Below, piece by piece: positions 26,751-35,382 of a stretch of DNA of 64,000 bases; the first letter of the stretch is position 1; each line of letters opens with the position of its first letter. Made by a program: the position numbers and the translations under genes. This DNA is from Streptomyces griseorubiginosus (GTDB lineage: Bacteria; Actinomycetota; Actinomycetes; Streptomycetales; Streptomycetaceae), in the NCBI RefSeq assembly GCF_017614965.1, contig NZ_WVUG01000004.1:1-64000 (forward strand), given 5' to 3'. The notes below the pieces were generated by a model. That model saw nothing but the letters and a program-made list of their open reading frames with translations. It was not told the origin of the DNA and made no database searches.

Positions 26751-28115
26751 GTGTCCGACCGCATCGACCTCGCCGCCTTCCCGCACGGCTTCCTGTGGGG
26801 AACGGCCACATCGGCGTACCAGATCGAGGGAGCCGTCGCCGAGGACGGCCGCTCCCCGTCGATCTGGGACACCTTCTCGCACACACCCGGCAAGGTCGAC
26901 GGCGACGACCACGGAGACGTGGCCTGCGACCACTACCACCGCTGGCGCGAGGACATCGGTCTGATGCGCCAACTGGGCACGAACGCCTACCGGTTGTCGA
27001 TCGCCTGGCCGAGGGTGGTGCCGGGAGGGTCCGGCCCGGCGAACCCCAAGGGCCTCGCCTTCTACGACGAGTTGACCGACGCCCTGCTTCAGGCGGGCAT
27101 CACCCCGTCGGTCACCCTCTACCACTGGGACCTGCCCCAGGTCCTCCAGGACCGGGGCGGCTGGCCGGAGCGGGAGACGGCCGTGGCGTTCGCCGAGTAC
27201 GCCTCCGTCGTCGCCGCCCGCCTCGGCGACCGGGTCACCCACTGGGCCACCCTCAACGAACCGCTGTGCTCGGCCTGGATCGGCCACCTGGAGGGCAGGA
27301 TGGCGCCCGGCCTGACCGACCTCACGGCCGCCGTCCGGGCCTCCTACCACCTGCTGCTGGGCCATGGCCTCGCCGTCGAGGCGATCCGCGCCGCAGCCCC
27401 GTCCGCCCAGGTAGGCCTCGTCACCAACCTGTCCACGGTGCACGCCGCCACCGACCGCGACGAGGACGTACGGGCCGCGCGCCGGCAGGACGGCCATGTC
27501 AACCGCTGGTGGCTGGACCCGGTGTACGGCCGGGGCTTCCCGGCCGACATGCGCGAGGTGTACGGCGTCGACCTCCCCGAGCGGGCGGGTGACCTGGCCA
27601 GGATCGCCGCCCCGCTCGACTGGCACGGCCTGAACTACTACATGCCGGCCACCGTCGCCGACGACCCCTCCGCCCCCGCGCCGCACGTCCGCTCGGTCCG
27701 CCGCCTCGGCGTTCCGCGCACCGGCATGGACTGGGAGATCGACCCGGACGGCATGGAGACGCTGCTGCTCCGCCTGACGGAGGAGTACGGGGCACGGAAG
27801 ATCTACGTCACCGAGAACGGCTCCGCATACCCGGACGTCGTACGCCCGGACGGCACCGTCGACGACCCCGAACGCCAGGACTACCTGGTGCGCCACCTCG
27901 CCGCCTGCGCGTCCGCCGTCCGCAAGGGGGCCCCGCTGGCCGGGTACTTCGCGTGGTCGCTGCTGGACAACTTCGAGTGGGCGTACGGCTACGACAAGCG
28001 GTTCGGTCTGGTGCACGTGGACTACCGGACCCAGAAACGGACCATCAAGGGCACCGGGTACCGGTACGCGGACATCATCCGGGCGCATCGGGGGCGGGCC
28101 CGGGAGGCGGCCTGA
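26751..28115 (+). CDS. GH1 beta-glucosidase
   Basis: This family-1 glycoside hydrolase of 454 residues has [19 protein letters not shown] at the N-terminus, acid/base Glu170 in TLNEPL, nucleophile Glu355 in YVTENGSA, and the C-terminal [17 protein letters not shown] signature. No signal peptide is present, so it cleaves imported beta-glucosides or short oligosaccharides to glucose in the cytoplasm. I prefer GTG 26751 (GAAGGG six bases upstream) to GTG 26718, which overlaps the permease stop and would add 11 residues. It is the last gene of the importer operon, the usual arrangement for cello- or laminari-oligosaccharide use in Streptomyces. Confidence 0.92.
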   Translation: MSDRIDLAAFPHGFLWGTATSAYQIEGAVAEDGRSPSIWDTFSHTPGKVDGDDHGDVACDHYHRWREDIGLMRQLGTNAYRLSIAWPRVVPGGSGPANPKGLAFYDELTDALLQAGITPSVTLYHWDLPQVLQDRGGWPERETAVAFAEYASVVAARLGDRVTHWATLNEPLCSAWIGHLEGRMAPGLTDLTAAVRASYHLLLGHGLAVEAIRAAAPSAQVGLVTNLSTVHAATDRDEDVRAARRQDGHVNRWWLDPVYGRGFPADMREVYGVDLPERAGDLARIAAPLDWHGLNYYMPATVADDPSAPAPHVRSVRRLGVPRTGMDWEIDPDGMETLLLRLTEEYGARKIYVTENGSAYPDVVRPDGTVDDPERQDYLVRHLAACASAVRKGAPLAGYFAWSLLDNFEWAYGYDKRFGLVHVDYRTQKRTIKGTGYRYADIIRAHRGRAREAA

Positions 28116-28299
28116 AGCGTCAATGCCGTGCGGTCGAGTCACGCGATCGGGTGAGGTTCCGGGTGGTGGGGCACGGCGCGGGACTGTGGGCCGTTCGACC
28201 GGGTGAGCAGCACTTCGACACCGCGACGACGCCAACGGGACCTGGCCCGGCTGCTCGACGCGGCGGGCATCGAGCAGACGGACCAGGCGCCGGGGCGGG

Positions 28300-28692
28300 T
28301 CAGCAGTCCCTGAACTCCGGGGACTGGTTCAGGATCTGGGAGCGGAGGGACGTGAAGCGGCCGTAGGTCTCGCCGGCGCGGGCTCCCGGGTGGAAGGCCG
28401 CCACCCGGTGGCAGTTCTGGAAGGCGAGTTCGACGCCGAAGTGGCGTTCCAGGCTGCCGCGGATCGCGTCGCTGGCGAGCGCGCGCAGGAGCTGGCCGCG
28501 TTCGCGCTCGGAGGGGGGAGGGGTCTGGTTGTCGGCGAAGTGTGCCGTGCCGGACTTGAGTTCGGCGGCGAGGGAGGCGATCAGGTCGTAGGCGTACGGC
28601 AGTGACGTGCGGACCGTGTCCACGAAGTCCTCCTCGCGGATGTCACCGGACTCGGCTTCGGCGAGGAGCTTCGGGGAGACGTCGAGAGACAT
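28300..28692 (-). CDS. SCO5389-family protein
   Basis: This 130-residue protein belongs to a conserved actinobacterial family of unknown function known by the S. coelicolor name SCO5389. It shares MSLDVSPKLL at the start, FADNQTPPP in the middle, GQLLRALASDAIRGSLERHFG, LAFQNCHRVA, and the C-terminal SLRSQILNQSPEFRDC ending. It is mostly helical with no membrane segment or signal. It lies 55 bp downstream of the P-loop ATPase in the same direction, so the two probably share the Zur-type promoter. No function is established; the conserved NCHR and terminal Cys could be metal or redox related, which is speculation. Confidence 0.85.
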   Translation of the reverse strand: MSLDVSPKLLAEAESGDIREEDFVDTVRTSLPYAYDLIASLAAELKSGTAHFADNQTPPPSERERGQLLRALASDAIRGSLERHFGVELAFQNCHRVAAFHPGARAGETYGRFTSLRSQILNQSPEFRDC

Positions 28693-28747
28693 GGAAGGGG
28701 GGTGTCCGTTCTGATCGATGGTCGAGGTTGCTCACGGGGGAGTTGTG

Positions 28748-29701
28748 TCAGGTCAGTGACGTCGGGCCCGGTACGAAGTCCGGGTCCACCTGGGTGGCGA
28801 GGTCCTGGCCCGTGGCCTTGTCCGCCCAGGCGCGCGCGTTGCGCAGGTGGAACTCCACGGCATGGCGGTGCAGTGTCGCCCAGTCCTTCGGGCGGGCGTC
28901 GACCGCCTCGCGCAGTACGTCCAGAGCGTGCCGGTTGTGGGGCTCCAGCGCCTCCAACTCGCCCTGACCGCCGCCCTGCTCGGCCGACCGCACCCACGGC
29001 GAGTGGACCAGGTACGTCAGCAGGTCGTCGCCCACCTGGTCCTTGAGGAACATCACGTCGTCCTCGCCCGTCACCTTGTTGCCGACCACCGCGATCCGGA
29101 TCCCGAACTCCCGCGCGTGGTCCCGGTACTGGCGGTAGACGGAGACGCCCTTGCGGGTGGGTTCCGCCACCAGGAACGTGATGTCGAAGCGTGTGAACAG
29201 CCCGGAGGCGAACGCGTCCGCGCCGGCCGTCATGTCGACGACGACGTACTCGCCGGGACCGTCCACCAGATGGCCGAGGTACAGCTCCACCCCGCCGAGC
29301 TTGGAGTGGTAGCAGGCCACGCCCAGATCGCTCTCCTCGAACTCGCCCGTCACCATCAGCGACACGTCACCGACGCGCCGGGCGTGACGCGCGTGCAGTT
29401 CGTCGTCGCCGAGGAGGCGCAGGAGACGGGAACCGCGGCCGGGCGGGGTGGTCTTCACCATCGCCTGCGCGGAGGCGATGCGCGGGTTGTCGCCCCGCAA
29501 GTAGTCCTTGATCTCGGTCAGATGGGCTGCCAGGGCCGGGGCGTCCAGGGGACCGGCGTGTCCCAGTGCCTCGGCCAAGTGCTGGTTGATGTCGCCGTCG
29601 ACGGCCAGTACCGGCGCGCCGGAGCGGGCCAGATGACGGGAGAAGAGCGCGGACAGGGTGGTCTTGCCGCTGCCGCCCTTGCCCACGAACGCGACCCGCA
29701 T
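28748..29701 (-). CDS. CooC/ParA-like P-loop ATPase
   Basis: This 317-residue ATPase of the MinD/ParA/CooC group opens MRVAFVGKGGSGKTTLSALF with a deviant Walker A (GKGGSGKTT, 7-15) and then VLAVDGDINQ. VVDMTAGADAF (about 155) and a FLVAEPTRKGVSVYRQYR segment follow. CooC-type members power nickel insertion into CO dehydrogenase, and other members move proteins or chromosomes. The start ATG is 20 bp from a near-perfect Zur/Fur-type box, and the gene is divergent from a metal/peptide-type ABC importer. A metallochaperone-type ATPase responding to zinc or a related metal is therefore a fair guess, but it remains inference. Confidence 0.75.
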   Translation of the reverse strand: MRVAFVGKGGSGKTTLSALFSRHLARSGAPVLAVDGDINQHLAEALGHAGPLDAPALAAHLTEIKDYLRGDNPRIASAQAMVKTTPPGRGSRLLRLLGDDELHARHARRVGDVSLMVTGEFEESDLGVACYHSKLGGVELYLGHLVDGPGEYVVVDMTAGADAFASGLFTRFDITFLVAEPTRKGVSVYRQYRDHAREFGIRIAVVGNKVTGEDDVMFLKDQVGDDLLTYLVHSPWVRSAEQGGGQGELEALEPHNRHALDVLREAVDARPKDWATLHRHAVEFHLRNARAWADKATGQDLATQVDPDFVPGPTSLT

Positions 29702-29720
29702 TACCGGGCCGACCTGGTTT

Positions 29721-29735
29721 TGAAAATGAATGTCA
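29721..29735. promoter_or_regulatory. Zur-type (Fur-family) box
   Basis: TGAAAATGAATGTCA matches the 7-1-7 palindrome TGAAAATNATTTTCA, the core of the Streptomyces Zur box, at 13 of 15 positions (counting the free centre). It sits 20-34 bp upstream of the ATPase start and 82 bp from the divergent GNAT. This is the position expected for zinc-dependent repression of the ATPase promoter. The site is visible; the regulator is inferred. Confidence 0.65.
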
Positions 29736-29804
29736 TGTGGCTAGGTTGTAGACAGCTTCCGGGGCCCTGTCAAATCGGAACGATCAAGGAGGACAGTTAA
29801 TGCA

Positions 29805-29810
29805 TATGAT
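29805..29810 (+). promoter_or_regulatory. -10 box of a probably leaderless GNAT transcript
   Basis: TATGAT ends 6 bp before the GTG start at 29817, so transcription would begin on the start codon. No ribosome site fits that GTG. No clear -35 was found. Confidence 0.45.
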
Positions 29811-29816
29811 CTGCAA

Positions 29817-30353
29817 GTGCGTGACTACTGCATCAGGACGGCGAACCCAGGCGACCTCGACGGTGCGCGAGCCGTGATGCTCGACACCGTCCACCGGGAC
29901 TTCGGCACCGGTTATGTGCCGCGCTGGCACGGCGACATCCTCGACCCGGCCGCCGCGTATCTCGTCCCCGCCCGCCACACTCTCCTGGTCGCGGTCGACC
30001 CGGAGGACAGGGCCGTCGTGGCCACCGGTGCCCTGGACTCCCGCGGCCCCGCCCACCCGCCGAACCCGCGGCACGTCGCGGAACGCTTCCCCTCGGGTGA
30101 AACCGCGCAGCTGCGCCGGATCTACGTCCGCCCCGAGCACCGCAGACGGGGTCTGGCCCGGCGCCTGGTCGAGGAACTGCTCGCGTTCGCGGTCGCGGAC
30201 GGTGGCTATCGCGACGTGTACCTGCACACGGACCCGTCGGTGCCGGGGGCGGAGGCCTTCTGGCGGTCGCTCGGCAGGGTCGTGCTCGACGAGCGGCAGG
30301 AACCCGGCGGCGGTCAGGGGATCGTCCACTTCGAGATACCGATGGGGCGGTAG
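29817..30353 (+). CDS. GNAT-family N-acetyltransferase
   Basis: This 178-residue acetyltransferase has the acetyl-CoA-binding motif LRRIYVRPEHRRRGLARRLVEELL (about 101-124) and the C-terminal AFWRSLGRVVLDE strand-helix. The start is GTG 29817. A strong GGAGG site upstream belongs instead to ATG 29800, which reads only 25 codons in another frame. The gene is 5 bp from the binding-protein gene, so the acetyltransferase and importer are one operon. It may modify the imported ligand or a metal-carrier molecule. The substrate is unknown. Confidence 0.8.
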   Translation: MRDYCIRTANPGDLDGARAVMLDTVHRDFGTGYVPRWHGDILDPAAAYLVPARHTLLVAVDPEDRAVVATGALDSRGPAHPPNPRHVAERFPSGETAQLRRIYVRPEHRRRGLARRLVEELLAFAVADGGYRDVYLHTDPSVPGAEAFWRSLGRVVLDERQEPGGGQGIVHFEIPMGR

Positions 30354-30358
30354 GCGCC

Positions 30359-31849
30359 GTGCACCGTATGCGACTTCTTCTCACCCTGCTGCTGGCACCG
30401 CTCCTCACCGGCTGTTTCGCCTCCGAGGGCGCGGGCGGCTCGACCGGTGACGCGAAGGGCGCGTCCCGGCTGCGGGTCGCCCTCGCCTTCCCGCCCGCCG
30501 AAGGTCTCTCGCCCTACGGCGCCGACGCCACGATCCTCAGCCGGCTCGGGGTCACCGAAGGTCTGACCTCGATGGACGCCAACGGCACCGCGACCTCCGG
30601 ACTCGCGGCCTCCTGGCGCCGCGAGGGCGACCGCATCTGGCTGTTCACCCTGCGCGAGGCCACCTTCCACGACGGCACGGACGTCACCGCGTCCGCCGTA
30701 GCCGCCTCTCTCACCCATGCCGCCGAGGCCGAGCCGGTTCCCGCCGCGCTCTCCGGCGTCCGCCTCACCGCCGAGCCCGAAGGCCCCGAGACGGTACGGA
30801 TCACCACCCGTGAACCCGACCCCGTGCTGCCGCTGAGGCTGTCCAGCCCGAGTCTCGCCGTCTTCGCGAAGAAGGCGTACGGCGCCGGCGGCCGGGTCGA
30901 TCCGGTCGGTACCGCGACCGGTCCCTTCGAGCTGACCCGGGTCACCGGGGCCACCGCGGTGACCCTCGACCGTTACCCCGGCCACTGGGGCGGTCTCGCC
31001 CAGTCCCCGGGTGTCGACGTGAAGTTCATCGCCGACGGCTCCGCGCGTGCCGCGGCGTTGCGCACCGGGCAGGTCGACATCGCCGAGGCGATACCCGTGG
31101 CGCAGGCGGCGACCCTCGACGAGGCCACCCGCAAGGACACCGCCACCACCCGCACCACGGGACTGCTGCTCAACACGCGGTCGGGGCCGTTCAAGGACCC
31201 GGCGCTGCGGGCCGCCGCCCGCCGGGCCGTCGACACCTCCGTCCTCGCCGACGACGTCTACGAGGGGCACGCCGACGCCGGTACCGGCATCTACGGCCCC
31301 GCCGTCACCTGGGCCGAGGGGAAGAGGAAGCCCCCGACCGGGCGAGCGCGGGCCGGGAACCCGGAAGGGGCCGGGATCAGGCTCGCCACGTACGACAACC
31401 GGCCCGAACTCCCGGAAGTCGCCCAGGTGTTGAAGCAGCAGTTGGAGAAGGCCGGGTTCCGGGTCGAGCTGGAGGTGCGGGAGTACTCACGGCTGGAGAG
31501 CGACGCGCTGGGCGGCGGGTTCGACGCGGTGGTGCTCGCCCGCAACACCCTCGTCGACACCGGTGACCCGGTCGCCGTCCTGGCGAGCGACTTCACCTGC
31601 GACGGCGGCTTCAACCTGGCCCTGCTGTGCGACAAGGACGTCGACCGGGCGGTGGCGAGGGCCGAAGGCGTCGCCGACCTCACGCAACGCCAGCAGGCGG
31701 TCATGGCGGCCGAGGCGGAGATCCTGGGCACCGACGCCGTCGTACCGCTGGTGCACCAGCGCGTGATCACCGGCGTCGGCGACTCGGTCCGGGGCGCGCT
31801 GCTCGACCCGTACGAGCGCACGCTGGTCGGCACCGGCACCCGGCGCTGA
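30359..31849 (+). CDS. Family-5 ABC solute-binding lipoprotein (nickel/peptide type)
   Basis: This 496-residue SBP_bac_5 protein has a lipoprotein signal with lipobox LLTGC (Cys19). It then shows RLRVALAFPPAEGLSPYGADATIL, the ATFHDGTDVTASAV segment and EATRKDTATTRTTGLLLNTRSGPFKDPALR, as in NikA/OppA-type binding proteins that carry nickel complexes, peptides or metallophores. Start is GTG 30359 or ATG 30368. It lies between the GNAT gene and a fused permease. The divergent Zur-type box makes a metal-related ligand attractive. Peptide binding cannot be excluded. Confidence 0.85.
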   Translation: MHRMRLLLTLLLAPLLTGCFASEGAGGSTGDAKGASRLRVALAFPPAEGLSPYGADATILSRLGVTEGLTSMDANGTATSGLAASWRREGDRIWLFTLREATFHDGTDVTASAVAASLTHAAEAEPVPAALSGVRLTAEPEGPETVRITTREPDPVLPLRLSSPSLAVFAKKAYGAGGRVDPVGTATGPFELTRVTGATAVTLDRYPGHWGGLAQSPGVDVKFIADGSARAAALRTGQVDIAEAIPVAQAATLDEATRKDTATTRTTGLLLNTRSGPFKDPALRAAARRAVDTSVLADDVYEGHADAGTGIYGPAVTWAEGKRKPPTGRARAGNPEGAGIRLATYDNRPELPEVAQVLKQQLEKAGFRVELEVREYSRLESDALGGGFDAVVLARNTLVDTGDPVAVLASDFTCDGGFNLALLCDKDVDRAVARAEGVADLTQRQQAVMAAEAEILGTDAVVPLVHQRVITGVGDSVRGALLDPYERTLVGTGTRR

Positions 31850-31852
31850 CCC

Positions 31853-33610
31853 ATGGGGAGTCGAACGACCGCGCTGCTGTGGCGCGCCGGGCTCGCCCTC
31901 GTCCTGGTGTGCGGCATCGGCCTGCTGCCCTGGCTCACGCGCACCGACCCGGCCCTCACCGTCCTCAGGGCGCGGTCGGCCGAGCGGGATCCCGCGCCCG
32001 AGGTGCTGGCCGCCATCCGTGACCAACTCGGCCTGGACGAAGGCCCCTTGCGGCTGCTCGGGCAGTGGTTCGGTGGGCTGTGGCGCGGGGACGCCGGACG
32101 GTCGTGGATCTCGGGCGCCGAGGTCATGCCCGCCGTGACGCGGGCGCTGAGCGTGTCGCTGCTGCTGATGGCGGTGGCCCTCGCGGTGGCGGTCGTGACG
32201 GCGGGACTCGTCTGCGCCCGGACCCTGTGCGGGCGGTGGCGGCGGGGCGGCTCCGGCTCCGCCGTCCTCGCCGCGCTGCCCGAGTTCCTCACCGCGTCCG
32301 TGCTCGCCACGGTCGTCGGGGTGCAGCTCGGCTGGCTGCCGGCGCTCGGCTGGTACGGGCCCCGGTGGACCGTGCTGCCCGCGCTCGCCCTCGGTCTGCC
32401 CGCCGGGGCCGTGCTGGGCCGGCTGCTCGACGACCTGCTGCCCGGCGCCCTCGCCGAACCCTGGGCGCTCTCGGCCGCCGCGCGAGGACTGCCCCGCGGG
32501 AGCATCGCCCGCCAGGCCGTACGCCGTTGTGTCCCCGCACTGCTGCCCAATCTCGGGCTGTTCGTCGTCGGGCTGACCGGCGGATCCGTCGCCGTCGAGC
32601 AGATCTTCGACATTCCCGGGCTGGGACGGACCACGCTGCAGGCCGCCATCGCCCAGGACCTCCCCGTCCTGCAGGCCGGCACGCTCGCCCTCGTCCTGCT
32701 CGCCGCCGGCTGCGCGGGCACCGCCCGGCTCACGGCCCGGTGGCTGATCGGGCCGGCCCTGCGCGACGGAGCCCTGCCGTCCCTGCACCGGCCGTCACCG
32801 CCCGACCGGGACGGCGTGCGGTTCCTCGGGTACGGCGGTGTGCTGCTCGGTCTCGTGGCGCTCGGCCTGCCGCGCGACCCGCTCGCCCTGAACACCGTCG
32901 AGCGGCTTCGGCCGCCGTCCTGGAAACACCCGTTCGGTACCGACGCGCTCGGCCGGGACATGCTGGCCAGGGTCGCGCACGGCGCCCTCGACACGCTCCT
33001 GTCGGCCATCGGTATCGGTGCGGTCGCCCTGGTGGCCGGTGTGCTGCTCGGGCTGCTGCCCCGGCTGTCCGGGCCCCTGGTCGACACGGTCAACGCGGTG
33101 CCACCCGTCCTCGGGGCGCTGCTCGTCACCGCTGTCGTCGGCAGCGGGTCCGCCACGCCCGCCATCGCCGTGAGCGCCGTCGCCTGGGCGCCCCTCGCGA
33201 CGCACACGTCCGCCCTGCTGCGGCAGGAGCGTGCGGCGCTGCACGTCACCGCCACACGCGGGTTGGGCGCGGGACGCTGGCATCTGCTCCGGTACGAACT
33301 GCTGCCCGCCGTCCTCCCGCCCGTCACCCGGCACGCCCTGCTCCGGCTGCCCGGCATCGCCCTCGCGCTCGCGTCGCTGGCCTTTCTCGGGCTGGGAGCG
33401 CAACCGCCCTCGCCGGAGTGGGGCCTGCTGCTCGCCGAGAACCAGCCCTATGCCGAGCGCGCGCCGTGGGCGGTGCTGGCGCCGGCCGCCGTCCTCGGGC
33501 TGCTCGGGGCGTTGGCCGTGAGCGCCGGTGGGGGAGTGCGGTGGCCGTGGCGTCGCGCCGTGACCGCACAACCTCGGCTGCGCGGGCGGGGGTTGGTGGC
33601 GGCTGAATGA
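31853..33610 (+). CDS. Fused double ABC permease (NikB-NikC/DppB-DppC in one chain)
   Basis: This 585-residue protein contains both permeases of a nickel/peptide importer. The N-terminal half (about 1-310) has the DppB-like ending GGSVAVEQIFDIPGLGRTTLQAAIAQDLPVLQ and coupling loop GLPRGSIARQAVRRCVPALLP. The C-terminal half (about 320-585) has the DppC-like FGTDALGRDMLARVAHGALDTLL and GLGAGRWHLLRYELLPAVLPP. Fusion into one chain is unusual, since the two are normally separate genes. It starts 3 bp after the binding protein. The next ATG overlaps its stop (ATGA), where an ATPase gene would be expected, but only remnants follow. Confidence 0.85.
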   Translation: MGSRTTALLWRAGLALVLVCGIGLLPWLTRTDPALTVLRARSAERDPAPEVLAAIRDQLGLDEGPLRLLGQWFGGLWRGDAGRSWISGAEVMPAVTRALSVSLLLMAVALAVAVVTAGLVCARTLCGRWRRGGSGSAVLAALPEFLTASVLATVVGVQLGWLPALGWYGPRWTVLPALALGLPAGAVLGRLLDDLLPGALAEPWALSAAARGLPRGSIARQAVRRCVPALLPNLGLFVVGLTGGSVAVEQIFDIPGLGRTTLQAAIAQDLPVLQAGTLALVLLAAGCAGTARLTARWLIGPALRDGALPSLHRPSPPDRDGVRFLGYGGVLLGLVALGLPRDPLALNTVERLRPPSWKHPFGTDALGRDMLARVAHGALDTLLSAIGIGAVALVAGVLLGLLPRLSGPLVDTVNAVPPVLGALLVTAVVGSGSATPAIAVSAVAWAPLATHTSALLRQERAALHVTATRGLGAGRWHLLRYELLPAVLPPVTRHALLRLPGIALALASLAFLGLGAQPPSPEWGLLLAENQPYAERAPWAVLAPAAVLGLLGALAVSAGGGVRWPWRRAVTAQPRLRGRGLVAAE

Positions 33611-33823
33611 CCTTGCTTCCGGTCCGGCTGGGGAAGCGGCAGGGGGCCGCCCGCCGGCCGACTGGTCGGCCAGATGCTGGTCGCACCGGCGGCTCGCGCC
33701 CGGGTGACGGACCTGGCGGAGGAGGGGCGGCTCGGGCTCTGCACCGGGGCGTTGTCCTCGGTGTCCGGGCTCATCGTGCTGGCGGGGAGCCAGGTGACGG
33801 GACTGCCGGGCGCGGCGCCGTGA
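33607..33823 (+). pseudogene. Junction remnant: lost ATPase gene start and truncated MFS transporter tail
   Basis: ATG 33607 overlaps the permease stop as a normal coupled start would, but the frame soon becomes Arg/Gly-rich nonsense. From about 33662 a different frame reads LVGQMLVAPAARARVTDLAE, then EGRLGLCTGALSSVSGLIVLAGS to TGA at 33821-33823. That is the loop and helix typical of MFS drug-efflux proteins near their C-terminal third. About 54 residues remain. This looks like a deletion that removed the importer ATPases and most of an MFS gene. The following 163 bp to the repeat array contain no recognisable gene. Confidence 0.6.
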
Positions 33824-33986
33824 ATGCCGCCGGCCGTGGTGCCGGTCGCGGCGGCCGGGTTGTTGCCAGAGGCCGATGAGCGAGTGCTCGTCGCCAGCCG
33901 CGATGCCGCGGTGACCGGTCGCGGCCGGGCGACACGCGGCTTGGCCACGGGGGCGTGAGGGACAACGACGGCACGGCGTCCGACGA

Positions 33987-34495
33987 CAGGGCGCGATCCC
34001 GGCGGTGAGGATGCGACCCCCGGCGGTGAGGATGCGACCCCCGGCGGTAAGGGCGCGACCCCCGGCGGTCAGGACGGGCCCCCCGCGATCAGGGCGCAAT
34101 CCCGGAGGCGAGGGCGCGACGCCCAGCGATCAGGACGCGATTCCGGCGGTGAGGGCGCGACGCCCAGCGGTGAGGATGCGATCCCGGCGGTGAGGATGCG
34201 ACCCCCGGCGGTCAGGACGGGACCCCGGCGATCGGGGCGCAATCCCGGAGGTGAGGGCGCGACGCCCAGCGATCAGGACGCGATTCCGGCGGTGAGGGGC
34301 GCGACGCCCAGCGGTCAGGACGCGATCCCGCGGTGAGGCCTCGATTCCGGCGGTCAGGCCGCGACCCCCGGAGGTGAGCATGCGATCCCGGCGGTCAGGC
34401 CACAAGCCCGGAGGCCAGGGCGCGACCTCGGCGGTCAGGGCGCGATCCCGGTGGTCAGGACGGGACCCCGGTGGTCAGGACGGGACCCCGGTGGT
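33987..34495. repeat. Minisatellite: 25 tandem units of about 20 bp
   Basis: Twenty-five units of 19-22 bp (mostly 20 or 21) run head to tail, each close to CAGGGCGCGATCCCGGCGGT with alternatives GAGGATGCGAC and CGGAGGT. The block of units at 34070-34171 recurs almost exactly at 34213-34315, so a five-unit segment was duplicated as a whole. A partial 26th unit overlaps the stop codon of the phosphatidyltransferase gene. The period is not a multiple of three and no continuous ORF covers it, so it is non-coding. It fills nearly all of the 671 bp between the MFS remnant and that gene. Confidence 0.9.
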
Positions 34496-35274
34496 CAGGA
34501 CGCCACCGGCTCTCGCTTCTCCGCCGCCAGTTCCAGGATCTCCGCGACCTCCGCGTCCTGGACGCGGGAGTTGCGGTGGAGCCACCGGACATCCCGGCCG
34601 AAGGACCAGGTCAGGGAGGCGAGGGCGATCAGGACGACCGTCAGGGACGCCGTGCTCGGCAGGTAGCCCGAGGCGGACAGCAGCAGGCAGATGCCCTGCA
34701 TCGCGGCCACCGTCTTGCGGGCCATGCTCGGCGGGAGTTCGGCGTTCAGCCACGGCCAGACACGGGCCGCGGCCACGAAGCCGTACCGCATGCCGCCGAT
34801 CAGCAGGACCCACGGGCCGAACTCCATGGAGACGTACACGCTGAGGACGAGGATCAGGAACGCGTCCACCTCCATGTCGAAGCGCGCGCCCAGCGGCGTG
34901 GACGTGTTCGTGGCGCGGGCGACCTTGCCGTCGACGCCGTCGAGGATCAGCGCGACCGCCGTGAGACCGACGAGGGCGGTGACCGGCGGGGAGCTCTCGA
35001 AGGAGTCCGCGACCAGGGCGGTGACTCCGCCCACCAGGGTCGCGCGGCCGAGCGTCACCCGGTTGGCCGGGCCGAAGGAACGCGGCCGGGTGCGGTGCAG
35101 TGCCCGGGAGAGCACCGCCCAGGTGGCGACGGCGAAGGCGAGGCCGGTCAGCCAACCCGCCGGCCCCATGCCGATCGCCGTGCCGAGCAGGGCCAGCAAC
35201 AGGATCTGAACGCCCGCTCCCACAGCGGTCTCCTGCTGGACCAGCCTCGCGTCGTAAGTGTTGTTCAGGGCCAC
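34495..35274 (-). CDS. CDP-alcohol phosphatidyltransferase-family membrane protein
   Basis: This 259-residue membrane enzyme carries the complete family signature DGVDGKVAR...G...D...D (Asp112, Asp115, Asp133 and Asp137), which binds CDP-alcohol and Mg2+ and transfers the phospho-lipid group to an alcohol. About six helices surround it. I start at GTG 35274, with GGAGGG seven bases upstream; a longer frame to 35337 has no ribosome site. It is divergent from the dehydrogenase/T-fold operon across a 108-bp promoter, and the homologous genes in S. coelicolor appear to be similarly placed. It could attach the product of that operon to a lipid. The acceptor is unknown. Confidence 0.85.
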   Translation of the reverse strand: MALNNTYDARLVQQETAVGAGVQILLLALLGTAIGMGPAGWLTGLAFAVATWAVLSRALHRTRPRSFGPANRVTLGRATLVGGVTALVADSFESSPPVTALVGLTAVALILDGVDGKVARATNTSTPLGARFDMEVDAFLILVLSVYVSMEFGPWVLLIGGMRYGFVAAARVWPWLNAELPPSMARKTVAAMQGICLLLSASGYLPSTASLTVVLIALASLTWSFGRDVRWLHRNSRVQDAEVAEILELAAEKREPVAS

Positions 35275-35382
35275 CGCACACCCTCCGGCCGTATGACAGA
35301 GTCGATCAACGCCGCGTACTGTGCGCGGCCTGTGCACACCTCGGTACGTGAACCACTTCCCGATCGTTCAGGAGGACGTCAG

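Noticed and set aside
28116..28299. Possible short gene starting GTG 28203 (SSTSTPRRRQRDLARLLDAAG)
   Set aside because: The frame is short, has no ribosome site and runs into the next gene's end. It could be an old remnant but cannot be supported.
29702..29816. Nickel-responsive Nur box in front of the importer operon
   Set aside because: I found no pair of TTGCAA half-sites. The visible palindrome is of the Zur type.
29800..29877. 25-codon ORF MHMICKCVTT as a gene
   Set aside because: The ribosome site is excellent, but the frame runs over the GNAT start and resembles nothing. It is kept only as a possible leader in the findings.
34005..34193. 62-codon ORF with RMRPPAV repeats inside the minisatellite
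   Set aside because: The repeat period shifts between 20 and 21 bp, so the frame is kept for only a few units by chance.
33987..34495. CRISPR array
   Set aside because: Units are contiguous without unique spacers, vary in length from 19 to 22 bp, and no cas genes are near.
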